Program-made: the position numbers and the translations under genes
Shown here: positions 25,661 to 34,247 of the stretch, in pieces
Position numbering within the stretch: the first letter of the stretch is position 1
How the letters are laid out: every line of letters starts with the position of its first letter
The notes under the pieces: model-generated
What the model was told of the DNA's origin: nothing
Databases searched by the model: none
What the model saw: the letters and a program-made list of their open reading frames with translations, nothing else
DNA from: Aestuariibaculum suncheonense
GTDB lineage: Bacteria; Bacteroidota; Bacteroidia; Flavobacteriales; Flavobacteriaceae
Direction: 5' to 3'
DNA length: 64,000 nt
Assembly: GCF_014596935.1 (NCBI RefSeq)
Contig: NZ_JACVXC010000003.1
Coordinates: 372,001 to 436,000, forward strand

Positions 25661-26236
25661 ATGAATAATTTCAAATCTTTTATTGAACACTATGTAGATA
25701 TGCCTCACGACGATTGGCAACTTGTCGCATCAGTATTTAAGAAAGTGGTGTGTAAAAAAAATGAAGTTCTCCTTTCTGAAGGAGGTGTTTGTGAATATTT
25801 TTATTTTGTTGAAGAAGGGTTAATCCGCTGTTTCGAAACTCGAAACAATCAGGAAATTACTAAATTTTTTATTCCTGCACCCTACTGTATGACTTCCAGA
25901 GTGAGTTTTATCAAGCAAATTCCGTCAAAAGAAAATTTACAAACCCTAGAAAAAACGGTTCTTTGGCGCGTGACACTAGAACAGTATCTCGAACTAATGA
26001 GAATGGACTCCTGGCGCATATTTACCAGAAAAATGCTTAACGAAGTTCAGGATTACATGGAACAACGCCTTATTGAGAGTATGACAGAAACTGCTGAGGC
26101 TCGATACTATAAAATACAAAAGGAAGCGCCAAGTTTAATAAACCGAATCCCCCAAAAGTATTTGGCCAGCTATTTAGGCATTGCCACACAATCGTTAAGT
26201 AGAATTAGAAAAAATGCTAACAGAAATGATAAATAA
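25661..26236 (+). CDS. Crp/Fnr family transcriptional regulator
   Basis: 191 residues, second short bacteroidotal Crp-like protein in the window. Cyclic-nucleotide-binding-like fold in residues about 20-125 (NEVLLSEGGVCEYFYFVEEG, ITKFFIPAPYCMTSRVSFI) and a C-terminal HTH QKYLASYLGIATQSLSRIRK. As in the paralogue at 13909, the ligand arginine of true CRP is not evident. No clear target operon; it may autoregulate through the 25592 palindrome. A perfect-stem terminator follows. Confidence 0.87.
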   Translation: MNNFKSFIEHYVDMPHDDWQLVASVFKKVVCKKNEVLLSEGGVCEYFYFVEEGLIRCFETRNNQEITKFFIPAPYCMTSRVSFIKQIPSKENLQTLEKTVLWRVTLEQYLELMRMDSWRIFTRKMLNEVQDYMEQRLIESMTETAEARYYKIQKEAPSLINRIPQKYLASYLGIATQSLSRIRKNANRNDK

Positions 26237-26240
26237 AAAT

Positions 26241-26262
26241 CGCCCTTTAAATTTAAAGGGCG
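26241..26262. terminator. Bidirectional terminator between crp-like gene and purC
   Basis: Perfect palindrome with arm CGCCCTTTAAA, flanked by A-run and T-run on the two sides, between convergent genes. Confidence 0.82.
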
Positions 26263-26288
26263 TTTTTTATTTATATGCTATTGAAATA

Positions 26289-27245
26289 CTATTTCAAATA
26301 GTTTAATACATTATTTTCAATACGCTCCTGAATATTACTAACATCAGCCTTAACAAAGGTTTCTCCTGTAATGTTTTCATATAACTCAATATAACGTTCA
26401 CTTACAGAGGCAATATACTCATCACTCATTTCCGGAACAGTTTGCCCTTCCAAACCTTGAAAATTATTGCTAATTAACCATTGACGAACAAACTCTTTGC
26501 TCAACTGCTTTTGTGCCTCTCCGTTATCCTGACGCTCCTGATATCCTTCAGCATAAAAGTAACGCGAAGAATCCGGTGTGTGGATTTCATCAATTAAAAC
26601 AATTTTACCATCTTTAGTTTTACCAAATTCGTATTTGGTATCTACTAAAATCAAACCACGTGCTGCAGCAATTTCAGTCCCACGTTTAAATAGTTTACGA
26701 GTGTAATCTTCTAAAACCAAATAATCTGCTTCACTAACAATCCCACGCTTTAAAATATCCTCACGAGAGATATCTTCATCATGATCTCCCATTTCTGCTT
26801 TTGTCGCAGGAGTAATAATTGGCTCAGGAAACCTATCATTTTCCTTCATGCCTTCTGGCATTGGTACACCACAAAGTAAACGTTTACCTGCTTTGTACTC
26901 ACGAGCTGCGTGACCTGACATATAGCCTCTAATGACCATTTCTACTTTAAACGGCTCACATAAATGACCAACAGCTACGTTAGGATCAGGGGTTGCTGTC
27001 AACCAGTTAGGCACTAAATCTTCAGTTGCAGCCATCATTTTGGTGGCAATTTGATTTAGAATTTGCCCTTTGTACGGAATACCTTTTGGCATAACCACGT
27101 CGAATGCCGAAAGTCTATCGGTAGCAATCATCACTAATTGCTCATCGTTTATGTTATATACTTCTCTAACTTTACCTTTGTATACATTTTTTTGTCCAGG
27201 AAAATTAAAGTTTGTGTCAATTATGGTGTTATCTGTATTTGCCAC
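26289..27245 (-). CDS. purC: Phosphoribosylaminoimidazole-succinocarboxamide synthase
   Basis: 318 residues, the longer SAICAR synthetase type. Motifs: [11 protein letters not shown]-like opening ([13 protein letters not shown]), [46 protein letters not shown] and [13 protein letters not shown]. It joins CAIR with aspartate in purine synthesis, in the cytoplasm. The first codon is GTG ([17 protein letters not shown] follows); homologues begin similarly and no ATG fits. The gene is monocistronic with a promoter box 38 bp upstream. Confidence 0.94.
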   Translation of the reverse strand: MANTDNTIIDTNFNFPGQKNVYKGKVREVYNINDEQLVMIATDRLSAFDVVMPKGIPYKGQILNQIATKMMAATEDLVPNWLTATPDPNVAVGHLCEPFKVEMVIRGYMSGHAAREYKAGKRLLCGVPMPEGMKENDRFPEPIITPATKAEMGDHDEDISREDILKRGIVSEADYLVLEDYTRKLFKRGTEIAAARGLILVDTKYEFGKTKDGKIVLIDEIHTPDSSRYFYAEGYQERQDNGEAQKQLSKEFVRQWLISNNFQGLEGQTVPEMSDEYIASVSERYIELYENITGETFVKADVSNIQERIENNVLNYLK

Positions 27246-27282
27246 GAATTCGTTTTTATTTAATATCTGATTTTTGATGCTG

Positions 27283-27290
27283 CAAATTTA
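27283..27290 (-). promoter_or_regulatory. Promoter -7 box for purC
   Basis: Minus-strand TAAATTTG fits TAnnTTTG, 38 bp before the GTG start. Confidence 0.5.
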
Positions 27291-27380
27291 CCAAATTGTT
27301 CGGCATTTAATCGATTATCACTGCTTAAAAATGATTAAATCATTCCTAAATTAAGTTTAGCTTTGATTGAGGCATTTGTT

Positions 27381-27453
27381 GAAGCTCTTTTAACCTTGCT
27401 AAACCTGAGTGAAACAAGGCTATGAGCGACTGCCGAGAGCAGGTTACAGCTTC
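27381..27453. repeat. Structured intergenic element C (phoH 3' side)
   Basis: A 73-bp element bounded by GAAGCT and AGCTTC inverted ends. Inside are CCTTG/CAAGG (27394-27419) and CTGC/GCAG (27430-27442) hairpins; AACCTG at 27402 and CAGGTT at 27440 could also pair as a pseudoknot. It starts 7 bp after the phoH stop on the minus strand. No terminator T-tract directly follows. It could be an intergenic repeat or a small structured RNA. Confidence 0.45.
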
Positions 27454-27460
27454 TAAAAAA

Positions 27461-28414
27461 TTATTCTCTGTTTTCGATACTTTTATAAGCTTCAATAACT
27501 TTCTTAACCAAACGGTGACGAATAACGTCTTTATCGTCCAGAAAAATCATGCCTACACCTTCTACATTCTTTAAGATTAACAAGGCTTCTTTTAATCCTG
27601 AAATGGTGCGTCGTGGTAAATCGATTTGTCCCGGATCGCCGGTTAATAAGAACTTGGCATTTTTCCCCATACGCGTTAAGAACATTTTCATTTGCGCGTG
27701 TGTAGTATTTTGCCCCTCATCAAGAATTACAAAGGCATTATCCAATGTACGACCACGCATAAAAGCCAATGGCGCAATTTGAATCGTGCCGTTTTCTATG
27801 TAAAGCGCCAGTTTTTCGGCTGGAATCATATCGCGTAAGGCGTCGTACAACGGTTGCATATAGGGATCTAATTTTTCTTTTAAATCCCCCGGTAAAAACC
27901 CTAGATTTTCTCCCGCTTCTACTGCCGGACGGGTTAATATGATTCGTTTAACCTCTTTGTTTTTTAACGCCTGAACTGCAAGTGCCACGCCAGTATACGT
28001 TTTACCGGTTCCTGCTGGCCCGATAGCAAACACCATATCGTTTTCACGCATACTTTCTACTAATTTGCGTTGGTTAGCTGTTTGCGCTCGAATGAGTTTA
28101 CCTCCCACCCCGTGCACAATAACCTCACCGCTTTGTTCTGATGTATTGTAATCATCACTACTTTGGCTGGTTAATACGCGTTCAATCGTGTTTTCGTCTA
28201 TTTTATTGTATTTAGCAAAATGCTTTAGTAGCATATTGATTCGGTGATCGAATTCTTCCAGTAATTCTTCATCGCCAAAGGCTTTTACTTTATTTCCTCG
28301 CGCTACTATTTTAAGCTTTGGAAAATACTTTTTTAGAAGTTCGATATTGGTGTTTTGTGCTCCAAAAAATTCTTTTGGAGAAATCTCTTCAAGTTCGATA
28401 ATAATTTCGTTCAA
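27461..28414 (-). CDS. PhoH family ATPase
   Basis: 317 residues. An N-terminal KH-like region (about 1-75) precedes the PhoH ATPase domain with Walker A GPAGTGKT at 132-139, RPAVEAGENLGFLPGD, and Walker B FVILDEGQNTT; LTGDPGQIDLPRR and RHRLVKKVIEAY complete the family pattern. YbeZ/PhoL-type proteins interact with YbeY and ribosome or RNA maintenance. The start is TTG (NEIIIELEEISPKEFFG follows), matching homologues. A structured element lies just past its stop. Confidence 0.9.
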   Translation of the reverse strand: MNEIIIELEEISPKEFFGAQNTNIELLKKYFPKLKIVARGNKVKAFGDEELLEEFDHRINMLLKHFAKYNKIDENTIERVLTSQSSDDYNTSEQSGEVIVHGVGGKLIRAQTANQRKLVESMRENDMVFAIGPAGTGKTYTGVALAVQALKNKEVKRIILTRPAVEAGENLGFLPGDLKEKLDPYMQPLYDALRDMIPAEKLALYIENGTIQIAPLAFMRGRTLDNAFVILDEGQNTTHAQMKMFLTRMGKNAKFLLTGDPGQIDLPRRTISGLKEALLILKNVEGVGMIFLDDKDVIRHRLVKKVIEAYKSIENRE

Positions 28415-28486
28415 AAGCGTCGGTTTATTTTTAGGTTACTACAGAGATAAAGTTAAAATAATATTTAATCAGACCAAATGATTTAT

Positions 28487-28494
28487 TAGTTTTG
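28487..28494 (+). promoter_or_regulatory. Promoter -7 box for SAM hydroxide adenosyltransferase gene
   Basis: TAGTTTTG fits TAnnTTTG; predicted transcription start near 28500 gives a leader of about 70 bases before the ATG at 28569. Confidence 0.5.
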
Positions 28495-28568
28495 TGGAAC
28501 TCTGTTTCAACTCAAAAATACATAAATTTGGGTCAGATAACACTAAAAACATATCAACAATTTTGCCG

Positions 28569-29429
28569 ATGGCGATTATTACATTAACAACCGATTTTGG
28601 AGAGAAAGATTACTTTGCTGGCGCGACAAAAGGAGCTATCTATACCGAATTACCCGATGTTAGAATTGTTGATATCTCACACAGTGTATCGCCTTTTAAT
28701 ATTTTAGAAGCAGCGTATATTATACAAAATGCCTACAGCAGTTTTCCGAAAGGATCGATTCATATTATTGGTATCGATTCTGAAATAAACAAGGAAAACA
28801 AACACATCGCTTTAAAGCTGGACGATCACTATTTTATTTGTGCCAACAATGGCATTATGAGTATGATTTGCTCTGAAATTACGCCGGAAAAAATTGTTGA
28901 AATCAATATTCACGACAAAATACAATCGAGCTTCCCTGTATTAGACGTTTTTGTAAAAGTAGCCTGCCATATTGCCCGTGGCGGCACTTTAGAAGTAATT
29001 GGAAAAACCATTTCAAAAATCAAACCGATTAGAAATGTGATTCCCTATGTCAACGACGATAAAACCCAGATTATTGGTAGCGTGATTTACATTGATAATT
29101 ACGGAAACGTGGTAACCAATATTAAACGCAGCTTTTTTGAAACTATACAGAAAGGTCGTGCCTTTGAGATTTCGGCACGTAATCATAAGTTCAAAAAAAT
29201 ATATTTGAAATACAGCGATATTGTTAATTTTGATGTGCCTGAAGAAAAACGTCATGATGAAGGTCGCGGTATGGTCGTTTTTAATTCCGGAAACTTTTTA
29301 GAAATTGCCGTTTATAAGAGTAATAGTGCTACGGTGGGTAGTGCCTCTACTTTAATGGGGCTCTCACTAATGGATACCGTAAGTATCAATTTTATCTCAG
29401 AATCAATACTCCCAAATATCCAGTTATAA
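28569..29429 (+). CDS. SAM hydroxide adenosyltransferase (DUF62) family protein
   Basis: 286 residues from the ATG at 28569 (AIITLTTDFGEKDYFAGATKG follows); the frame is open to 28494 but that GTG is part of the promoter box. Family features: LTTDFG with the Asp that binds ribose, ISHSVSPFNILEAAY, and the C-terminal GNVVTNIKRSFF and MGLSLMDTVSINF. Relatives hydrolyse SAM to adenosine and methionine, or make halogenated adenosine. The hydrolase activity is the safest expectation. The gene is divergent from phoH and upstream of gldF. Confidence 0.88.
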   Translation: MAIITLTTDFGEKDYFAGATKGAIYTELPDVRIVDISHSVSPFNILEAAYIIQNAYSSFPKGSIHIIGIDSEINKENKHIALKLDDHYFICANNGIMSMICSEITPEKIVEINIHDKIQSSFPVLDVFVKVACHIARGGTLEVIGKTISKIKPIRNVIPYVNDDKTQIIGSVIYIDNYGNVVTNIKRSFFETIQKGRAFEISARNHKFKKIYLKYSDIVNFDVPEEKRHDEGRGMVVFNSGNFLEIAVYKSNSATVGSASTLMGLSLMDTVSINFISESILPNIQL

Positions 29430-29494
29430 ATGTTAATAAGAATTGTAAAAATGGAGGTTACTTAACTATGTTCTGAAGCTTTTCTTAGTAATTT

Positions 29495-29502
29495 TAACTT
29501 TG
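29495..29502 (+). promoter_or_regulatory. Promoter -7 box for gldF operon
   Basis: TAACTTTG fits TAnnTTTG, 35 bp before the gldF start codon. Confidence 0.5.
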
Positions 29503-29537
29503 TAAAAAAACACTTGTTTAACTTATAATACATATAA

Positions 29538-30257
29538 ATGCTCGCCATTTTAAAAAAAGAAATAAACTCATTTTTTGCTTCGCCAATCGGCTATTTGGTT
29601 ATCGCTATATTCTTATTATTAAATAGTTTGTTTTTGTGGCTTTTTAAAGGTGAATTCAATATTCTGGATTACGGTTTTGCCGACCTGTCATCATTCTTCC
29701 TACTAGCGCCATGGATTTTAATTTTCTTAATTCCAGCAGTAACGATGCGAAGCTTTTCAGACGAGAAAAAACAAGGTACACTCGAGCTTTTATTAACGAA
29801 ACCTATTTCGCATCTCAATATTGTTTTAGGTAAGTATTTCGGCGCCTTCGTTTTAATTATAATTGCTCTAATTCCTACATTTTTATATGTTTACACCGTT
29901 TATGAGTTAGGAAATCCTGTTGGTAATTTAGATATAGGGAGTACTTTAGGTTCGTACTTTGGTCTGCTGTTTTTAGTTGCTGCCTACACAGCTATAGGTA
30001 TCTTTACGTCTACCCTATCCAGCAATCAAATTGTTGCTTTTATTTTGGCTGTGTTTTTATGTTTCCTATTCTACATTGGTTTTGAAGGTGTAGCCGATTT
30101 TATGGCGAGTGACATTATCGATCAACTAGGGATGAGTTCGCATTACAAAAGCATGAGTCGGGGTGTTTTAGATACCCGAGATATTATTTATTTTTTGAGC
30201 ATAACTGCATTATTTTTAATGCTAACCAAATTAACTATTAATCAGGAACAAAAATGA
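29538..30257 (+). CDS. gldF: Gliding motility ABC transporter permease GldF
   Basis: 239 residues, ABC-2 permease with six membrane helices. The opening KKEINSFFASPIGYLVIAIF and the cytoplasmic MRSFSDEKKQGTLELLLTKP are characteristic of GldF. With GldG and the ATPase GldA (not in this window) it forms a transporter needed for gliding in Flavobacterium johnsoniae, although some gliders do without it. The stop overlaps the next gene (ATGA), which is not gldG but an unusual inserted membrane protein gene. Confidence 0.93.
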   Translation: MLAILKKEINSFFASPIGYLVIAIFLLLNSLFLWLFKGEFNILDYGFADLSSFFLLAPWILIFLIPAVTMRSFSDEKKQGTLELLLTKPISHLNIVLGKYFGAFVLIIIALIPTFLYVYTVYELGNPVGNLDIGSTLGSYFGLLFLVAAYTAIGIFTSTLSSNQIVAFILAVFLCFLFYIGFEGVADFMASDIIDQLGMSSHYKSMSRGVLDTRDIIYFLSITALFLMLTKLTINQEQK

Positions 30258-30739
30258 TTTTAACGCCCCTGTTCGTTATCTTTTTAATTATTGTCTTTGC
30301 TTTGCTTTGGTTATTTACCAACACTATAGACAGACGTAAATGGCTAAGTTTTTTAATTGCTTTAGGTTTAACGCCTATAGTCTATTTTTATGTATTTTAT
30401 CCACTTATAAATATTTTTACAAGTTATCATCACGAAAAACATTTTAATGCCAAAGCATGGGAAAGTTCCCCTGCTTTACGCTATGAAATGAGTAACGAAA
30501 TTGTTAAGAACAACTTATTTATAGGCAAGACTAAAGAAGACGTAGAATTACTTTTAGGAAAAAGCGAATGGTTTGGTTGGGATGACAGCATCAAGGCCAA
30601 TTCACCTGAAATATGGAATTATAACTTAGGCTTTAAACCAGGTGCTTTTAATATGAATCAAGAATGTTTAGAACTTATTTTTAAAGACAATAAAGTTATA
30701 AGCGCAAAACAATATCAATTAGAGAAAAAGTTTGAATAA
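30254..30739 (+). CDS. Membrane protein with BamE-like domain inserted between gldF and gldG
   Basis: 161 residues: two hydrophobic helices (about 3-20 and 30-52) followed by a soluble part with LFIGKTKEDVELLLGKSEW and CLELIFKDNKVISAKQY, the spacing and pattern of SmpA/BamE or other two-layer small domains (resemblance by eye only). It overlaps gldF by 4 bp and gldG by 8 bp, so all three are translationally coupled. gldF and gldG are normally adjacent, so this gene is a lineage-specific insert into the operon. Function unknown. Confidence 0.75.
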   Translation: MILTPLFVIFLIIVFALLWLFTNTIDRRKWLSFLIALGLTPIVYFYVFYPLINIFTSYHHEKHFNAKAWESSPALRYEMSNEIVKNNLFIGKTKEDVELLLGKSEWFGWDDSIKANSPEIWNYNLGFKPGAFNMNQECLELIFKDNKVISAKQYQLEKKFE

Positions 30740-32399
30740 AAACATTAAACATACAGCCATTTTTGCCCTGGCCTTAGTGCTGGTAAATGTTATAAGCAGC
30801 AAGGTTTTTGAACGTTTCGATTTAACCGAAGACAGCCGTTATACCCTAAGCGACGCGGCTATTGATATTTTAAAAGATGTCGAATCTCCTATTATTGTCG
30901 ATGTCTTTTTAAAAGGTGATGATTTCCCTTCGGAATTTAGAAGACTTCAAAATGAAACCAAACAATTATTAGAAGAATTCGCAGCTGAAAACAGTAATAT
31001 CGTTTTCAATTTTATCAATCCATTGGAAGACGAATCGACACGTGAACGAAACATTCAGCAGTTAACAGCAAGGGGATTAACCCCCATGCAGTTAAGTGTC
31101 CAGGAAAGCGGCAAAACCTCTCAAGCTATTATTTTTCCATGGGCATTAGCGAGTTACAACGAGCAAACGGTAATTATTCCGTTAATAAAAAACAAAATTG
31201 GAGCTTCACAACAAGAGTTGGTTACCAACTCCGTTCAGCATTTAGAATACGCTTTTGCTGATGGATTTAAAAAACTGGTAACACCAAAACAACAAAAAAT
31301 TGCCGTTTTAAAAGGCAACAACGAATTAGATGATAAATACATTGCCGATTTCATTAAAAAGCTTGGTGAATATTATTTTATTGCGCCCTTTACTTTAGAT
31401 AGCGTTTCTAACAATCCGCAAAAATCACTTGAAAAATTAAAGGATTTTGATCTAGTTATAGCCGCAAAACCAACCGAAGCCTTCTCTGAACAGGAAAAAC
31501 TGGTTTTAGACCAATACACCATGAATGGTGGAAAAAGTCTTTGGATGGTTGATGCTGTAATAATGGAAAAAGACAGTTTGTACAACGATACCGGACGAAA
31601 CTTTGCCGTAACCAGAGATTTAAATCTAACTGATTTTTTCTTTAAATACGGCGTACGCATCAATCCGGTAATTACCAGTACCCTGTACTCTGCTCCTATC
31701 ACTTTGGCTATTGGTGAAGGCAGTAATTCTCAGTTTCAAAATTTACGCTGGCCGTATTCTCCGTTAGCTTCAAATAACATCAATCACCCGATTGTAAATA
31801 ATTTAAATCTGGTGCGCTTCGATTTCGCAAATCAGATTGATACCTTAAAAAATAACGTTTCTAAAACCATTCTTTTAGAAAGTGCACCGTTAACCAAACT
31901 GGAAGGTACACCAAGAGAAATTAGTTTAGATTTAGTTACCAAAGAACAAAATCCGGCGCTTTTCAATAAAGGCAACCAGACACTTGCCGTATTACTTGAA
32001 GGCGAATTTCCTTCGGTTTATGGCAATCGCATAAAACCATTCAAATTACAACAGGAAAAAAATGTAAGCGTTCCAACAAAAATGATTGTGATAGCCGATG
32101 GCGACGTGATTAAAAACGATGTGGTTAGAGGTGTTCCTCAGGAATTGGGTTTCGACCGCTGGACCGGACAAACCTACGGCAACAAAGAGTTTTTATTAAA
32201 TGCTGTGAACTATCTTTTAGACGATACCGGACTTATAAACATTCGTTCTAAACGCATAGATGTTGCTTTTTTAAATTTACAAAAAATAGCCGCCGAAAAG
32301 ACCAAATGGCAACTTATAAACATTGCGCTACCGCTTGTATTGCTTACAATCTTTGGTTTTACTTATAATTACGTAAGAAAGAAAAAATACGGCGCTTAA
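30732..32399 (+). CDS. gldG: Gliding motility-associated ABC transporter substrate-binding protein GldG
   Basis: 555 residues. An N-terminal membrane anchor (about 6-22) is followed by the family mark RFDLTEDSRYTLSDAA, a large periplasmic GldG/ABC_transp_aux domain including AVLKGNNELDD and MNGGKSLWMVDAV, and a C-terminal membrane helix before VRKKKYGA. Start is TTG at 30732 (NKNIKHTAIF follows), overlapping the inserted gene by 8 bp; no suitable ATG is present. Works with GldF and GldA at the inner membrane. Confidence 0.92.
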   Translation: MNKNIKHTAIFALALVLVNVISSKVFERFDLTEDSRYTLSDAAIDILKDVESPIIVDVFLKGDDFPSEFRRLQNETKQLLEEFAAENSNIVFNFINPLEDESTRERNIQQLTARGLTPMQLSVQESGKTSQAIIFPWALASYNEQTVIIPLIKNKIGASQQELVTNSVQHLEYAFADGFKKLVTPKQQKIAVLKGNNELDDKYIADFIKKLGEYYFIAPFTLDSVSNNPQKSLEKLKDFDLVIAAKPTEAFSEQEKLVLDQYTMNGGKSLWMVDAVIMEKDSLYNDTGRNFAVTRDLNLTDFFFKYGVRINPVITSTLYSAPITLAIGEGSNSQFQNLRWPYSPLASNNINHPIVNNLNLVRFDFANQIDTLKNNVSKTILLESAPLTKLEGTPREISLDLVTKEQNPALFNKGNQTLAVLLEGEFPSVYGNRIKPFKLQQEKNVSVPTKMIVIADGDVIKNDVVRGVPQELGFDRWTGQTYGNKEFLLNAVNYLLDDTGLINIRSKRIDVAFLNLQKIAAEKTKWQLINIALPLVLLTIFGFTYNYVRKKKYGA

Positions 32400-32438
32400 A
32401 TGTTAATAAGTTTGTTTCCTTTATTAATAGCTAAGGAA

Positions 32439-32446
32439 TATATTTG
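32439..32446 (+). promoter_or_regulatory. Promoter -7 box for dnaN
   Basis: TATATTTG fits TAnnTTTG; it would give a leader of about 128 bases containing the hairpins at 32488-32527. Confidence 0.5.
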
Positions 32447-32487
32447 TAAGTAGTATAATTCAAGACTTAAACGAAGTTCTTTTACAT

Positions 32488-32527
32488 GTAACACATCATC
32501 ATGTTACTTCTGTGTCACAAAACACAG
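32488..32527 (+). promoter_or_regulatory. Two hairpins in the dnaN leader
   Basis: GTAACA/TGTTAC (32488-32507, 8-base loop) and CTGTGT/ACACAG (32510-32527, 6-base loop) lie side by side 52-90 bp before the dnaN start codon. They could be RNA hairpins or protein-binding palindromes. Confidence 0.4.
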
Positions 32528-32578
32528 TTTTAGCTTGTAATGGTCGCATGTAATCAACCAAAACCATAAAGTTAAAAC

Positions 32579-33697
32579 ATGAAATTTATAGTATCAAGTA
32601 CCTATTTATTAAAACAATTGCAAGTTTTAGGCGGGGTTATTAATAGCTCTAATACCTTACCTATTTTAGATAACTTTTTATTTGAATTAAACCAATCTAA
32701 GTTAACCGTTTCTGCAAGCGATTTAGAAACAACTATGTCTTCTACTTTAGAAGTAGAAAGTAATAGTGAAGGTAGCGTTGCTATTCCTGCACGTTTGTTA
32801 TTAGATACTTTAAAAACGTTTCCTGAGCAACCTTTAACCTTTGTTATTGAAGATAATAACACGGTTGAAATAAGCTCAAATCATGGTAAATATGCTTTAG
32901 CTTATGCCAGCGGGAAAGAATTTCCAAAAGCCGTGGTACTTGAAGACCCTAGTAAAACAGTGGTTTTAGGTGATGTTTTAGCTACAGCCATTAGCAAAAC
33001 TATTTTTGCTGCCGGAAACGACGACTTACGTCCGGTAATGAGCGGTGTGTTTTTTCAATTCTCAACTGAAGGTTTAACTTTTGTAGCTACCGATGCTCAT
33101 AAATTGGTGAAATATACTCGTGAAGATATTAAAGCGAGTCAGGTCGCAGAATTCATTATGCCTAAAAAACCTTTAAACTTATTGAAAGGTATTTTAGCTG
33201 GTAGCGAAGAAGATGTAACCATTGAGTACAACGATTCTAACGCAAAATTCATCTTTGAAAATTCGACTTTGATTTGTCGTTTAATTGATGGTAAATACCC
33301 TAACTACGAAGCGGTAATCCCTAAGGAAAATCCGAATAAATTAGTCATCGACAGAACACAATTCTCGAACTCTGTGCGTCGTGTTAGTATTTTCTCTAAC
33401 AAAACCACGCACCAAATTCGTTTAAAAATTGCAGGCGCTGAATTAAACATTTCTGCTGAAGATATCGACTACAGCAACAAGGCAGAAGAACGTTTAACTT
33501 GTGATTATCAGGGTGACGATATGCAAATCGGCTTCAACTCGCGCTTCTTAACCGAAATGCTTAACAACTTAAATTCTGATGAAGTACAGTTAGAAATGAG
33601 TATGCCAAACCGTGCCGGAATCTTAACCCCTATCGACGGATTAGACGATGGCGAGCAAATTACTATGCTTGTGATGCCAGTTATGTTAAATAGCTAA
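32579..33697 (+). CDS. dnaN: DNA polymerase III beta sliding clamp
   Basis: 372 residues, full length, with the three clamp domains. Recognisable blocks are NTLPILDNFLFEL, RLLLDTLKTFPEQPLTF, RPVMSGVFFQFSTEGLTFVATDAHKLVKY, IDGKYPNYEAVIP, and the C-terminal LVMPVM that forms the peptide-binding pocket. It encircles DNA and tethers polymerase III. It is monocistronic here, not beside dnaA, as is common in Bacteroidota. A near-perfect hairpin terminator follows. Confidence 0.96.
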   Translation: MKFIVSSTYLLKQLQVLGGVINSSNTLPILDNFLFELNQSKLTVSASDLETTMSSTLEVESNSEGSVAIPARLLLDTLKTFPEQPLTFVIEDNNTVEISSNHGKYALAYASGKEFPKAVVLEDPSKTVVLGDVLATAISKTIFAAGNDDLRPVMSGVFFQFSTEGLTFVATDAHKLVKYTREDIKASQVAEFIMPKKPLNLLKGILAGSEEDVTIEYNDSNAKFIFENSTLICRLIDGKYPNYEAVIPKENPNKLVIDRTQFSNSVRRVSIFSNKTTHQIRLKIAGAELNISAEDIDYSNKAEERLTCDYQGDDMQIGFNSRFLTEMLNNLNSDEVQLEMSMPNRAGILTPIDGLDDGEQITMLVMPVMLNS

Positions 33698-33720
33698 AAA
33701 AATTATAATTTTATATAAAG

Positions 33721-33749
33721 AAAAACGCTCACCAATGGTGAGCGTTTTT
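33721..33749. terminator. Bidirectional terminator after dnaN
   Basis: 13-bp stem (AAAAACGCTCACC and complement) around a 3-base loop, T-run on both strands, between convergent genes. Confidence 0.88.
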
Positions 33750-33769
33750 TATTACCTCAACTAACTAAA

Positions 33770-34108
33770 CTAACTAATAAAATTAAGAGATAACGGATAT
33801 TTGGCAACTTCACCATTACTGGCTTTTATCGCATTAATAATTGGAAAGATAAGAGATATAACACCTATTATAATAAACCCAATAAGTCCAATACCACATA
33901 GTAACATTAAAGGAATACACAGTAAACAATACACTATTAAACTCAGTTGAAAATTTACAATGTTTTTTCCGTGTTCATCCATTTGGTAGACTTTATCTTT
34001 TTGCGTTAACCAAATGATTAACGGTAATAGTAAACTACCGAAGCCTAATACCAAAGTGACTAACTGACTTAAATGGGTTATAACTAAAAGCTGGTTATCT
34101 TGTCTCAT
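33770..34108 (-). CDS. DUF4870 membrane protein
   Basis: 112 residues from the ATG at 34108 (RQDNQLLVITHLSQL follows), the usual family start; another ATG lies 24 bp upstream. DUF4870 (Tic20-like) proteins have three or four membrane helices: here about 9-32, 45-70 and 70-95, with the signature LIIWLTQKDKVYQMDEHGKNIVNFQ and the tail INAIKASNGEVAKYPLSLNFI. The role is unknown. It lies downstream of the GH2 gene, separated by a strong terminator. Confidence 0.82.
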   Translation of the reverse strand: MRQDNQLLVITHLSQLVTLVLGFGSLLLPLIIWLTQKDKVYQMDEHGKNIVNFQLSLIVYCLLCIPLMLLCGIGLIGFIIIGVISLIFPIINAIKASNGEVAKYPLSLNFIS

Positions 34109-34193
34109 GATTGATTTTTTTGATTGATACATGTTAGACTATTAAATTTATAAAACGTTACACCATTCTAAATAAACTTTACTTCAACAAACA

Positions 34194-34226
34194 AAAAATC
34201 CGCAGCTATTGCAACTGCGGATTTTT
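34194..34226 (-). terminator. Terminator of the GH2 beta-galactosidase gene
   Basis: 12-bp stem (AAAAATCCGCAG and complement) with a 9-base loop, followed on the minus strand by T6, 22 bp after the GH2 stop. Confidence 0.85.
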
Positions 34227-34247
34227 AAAATTCAGTAAAACTGAAAC

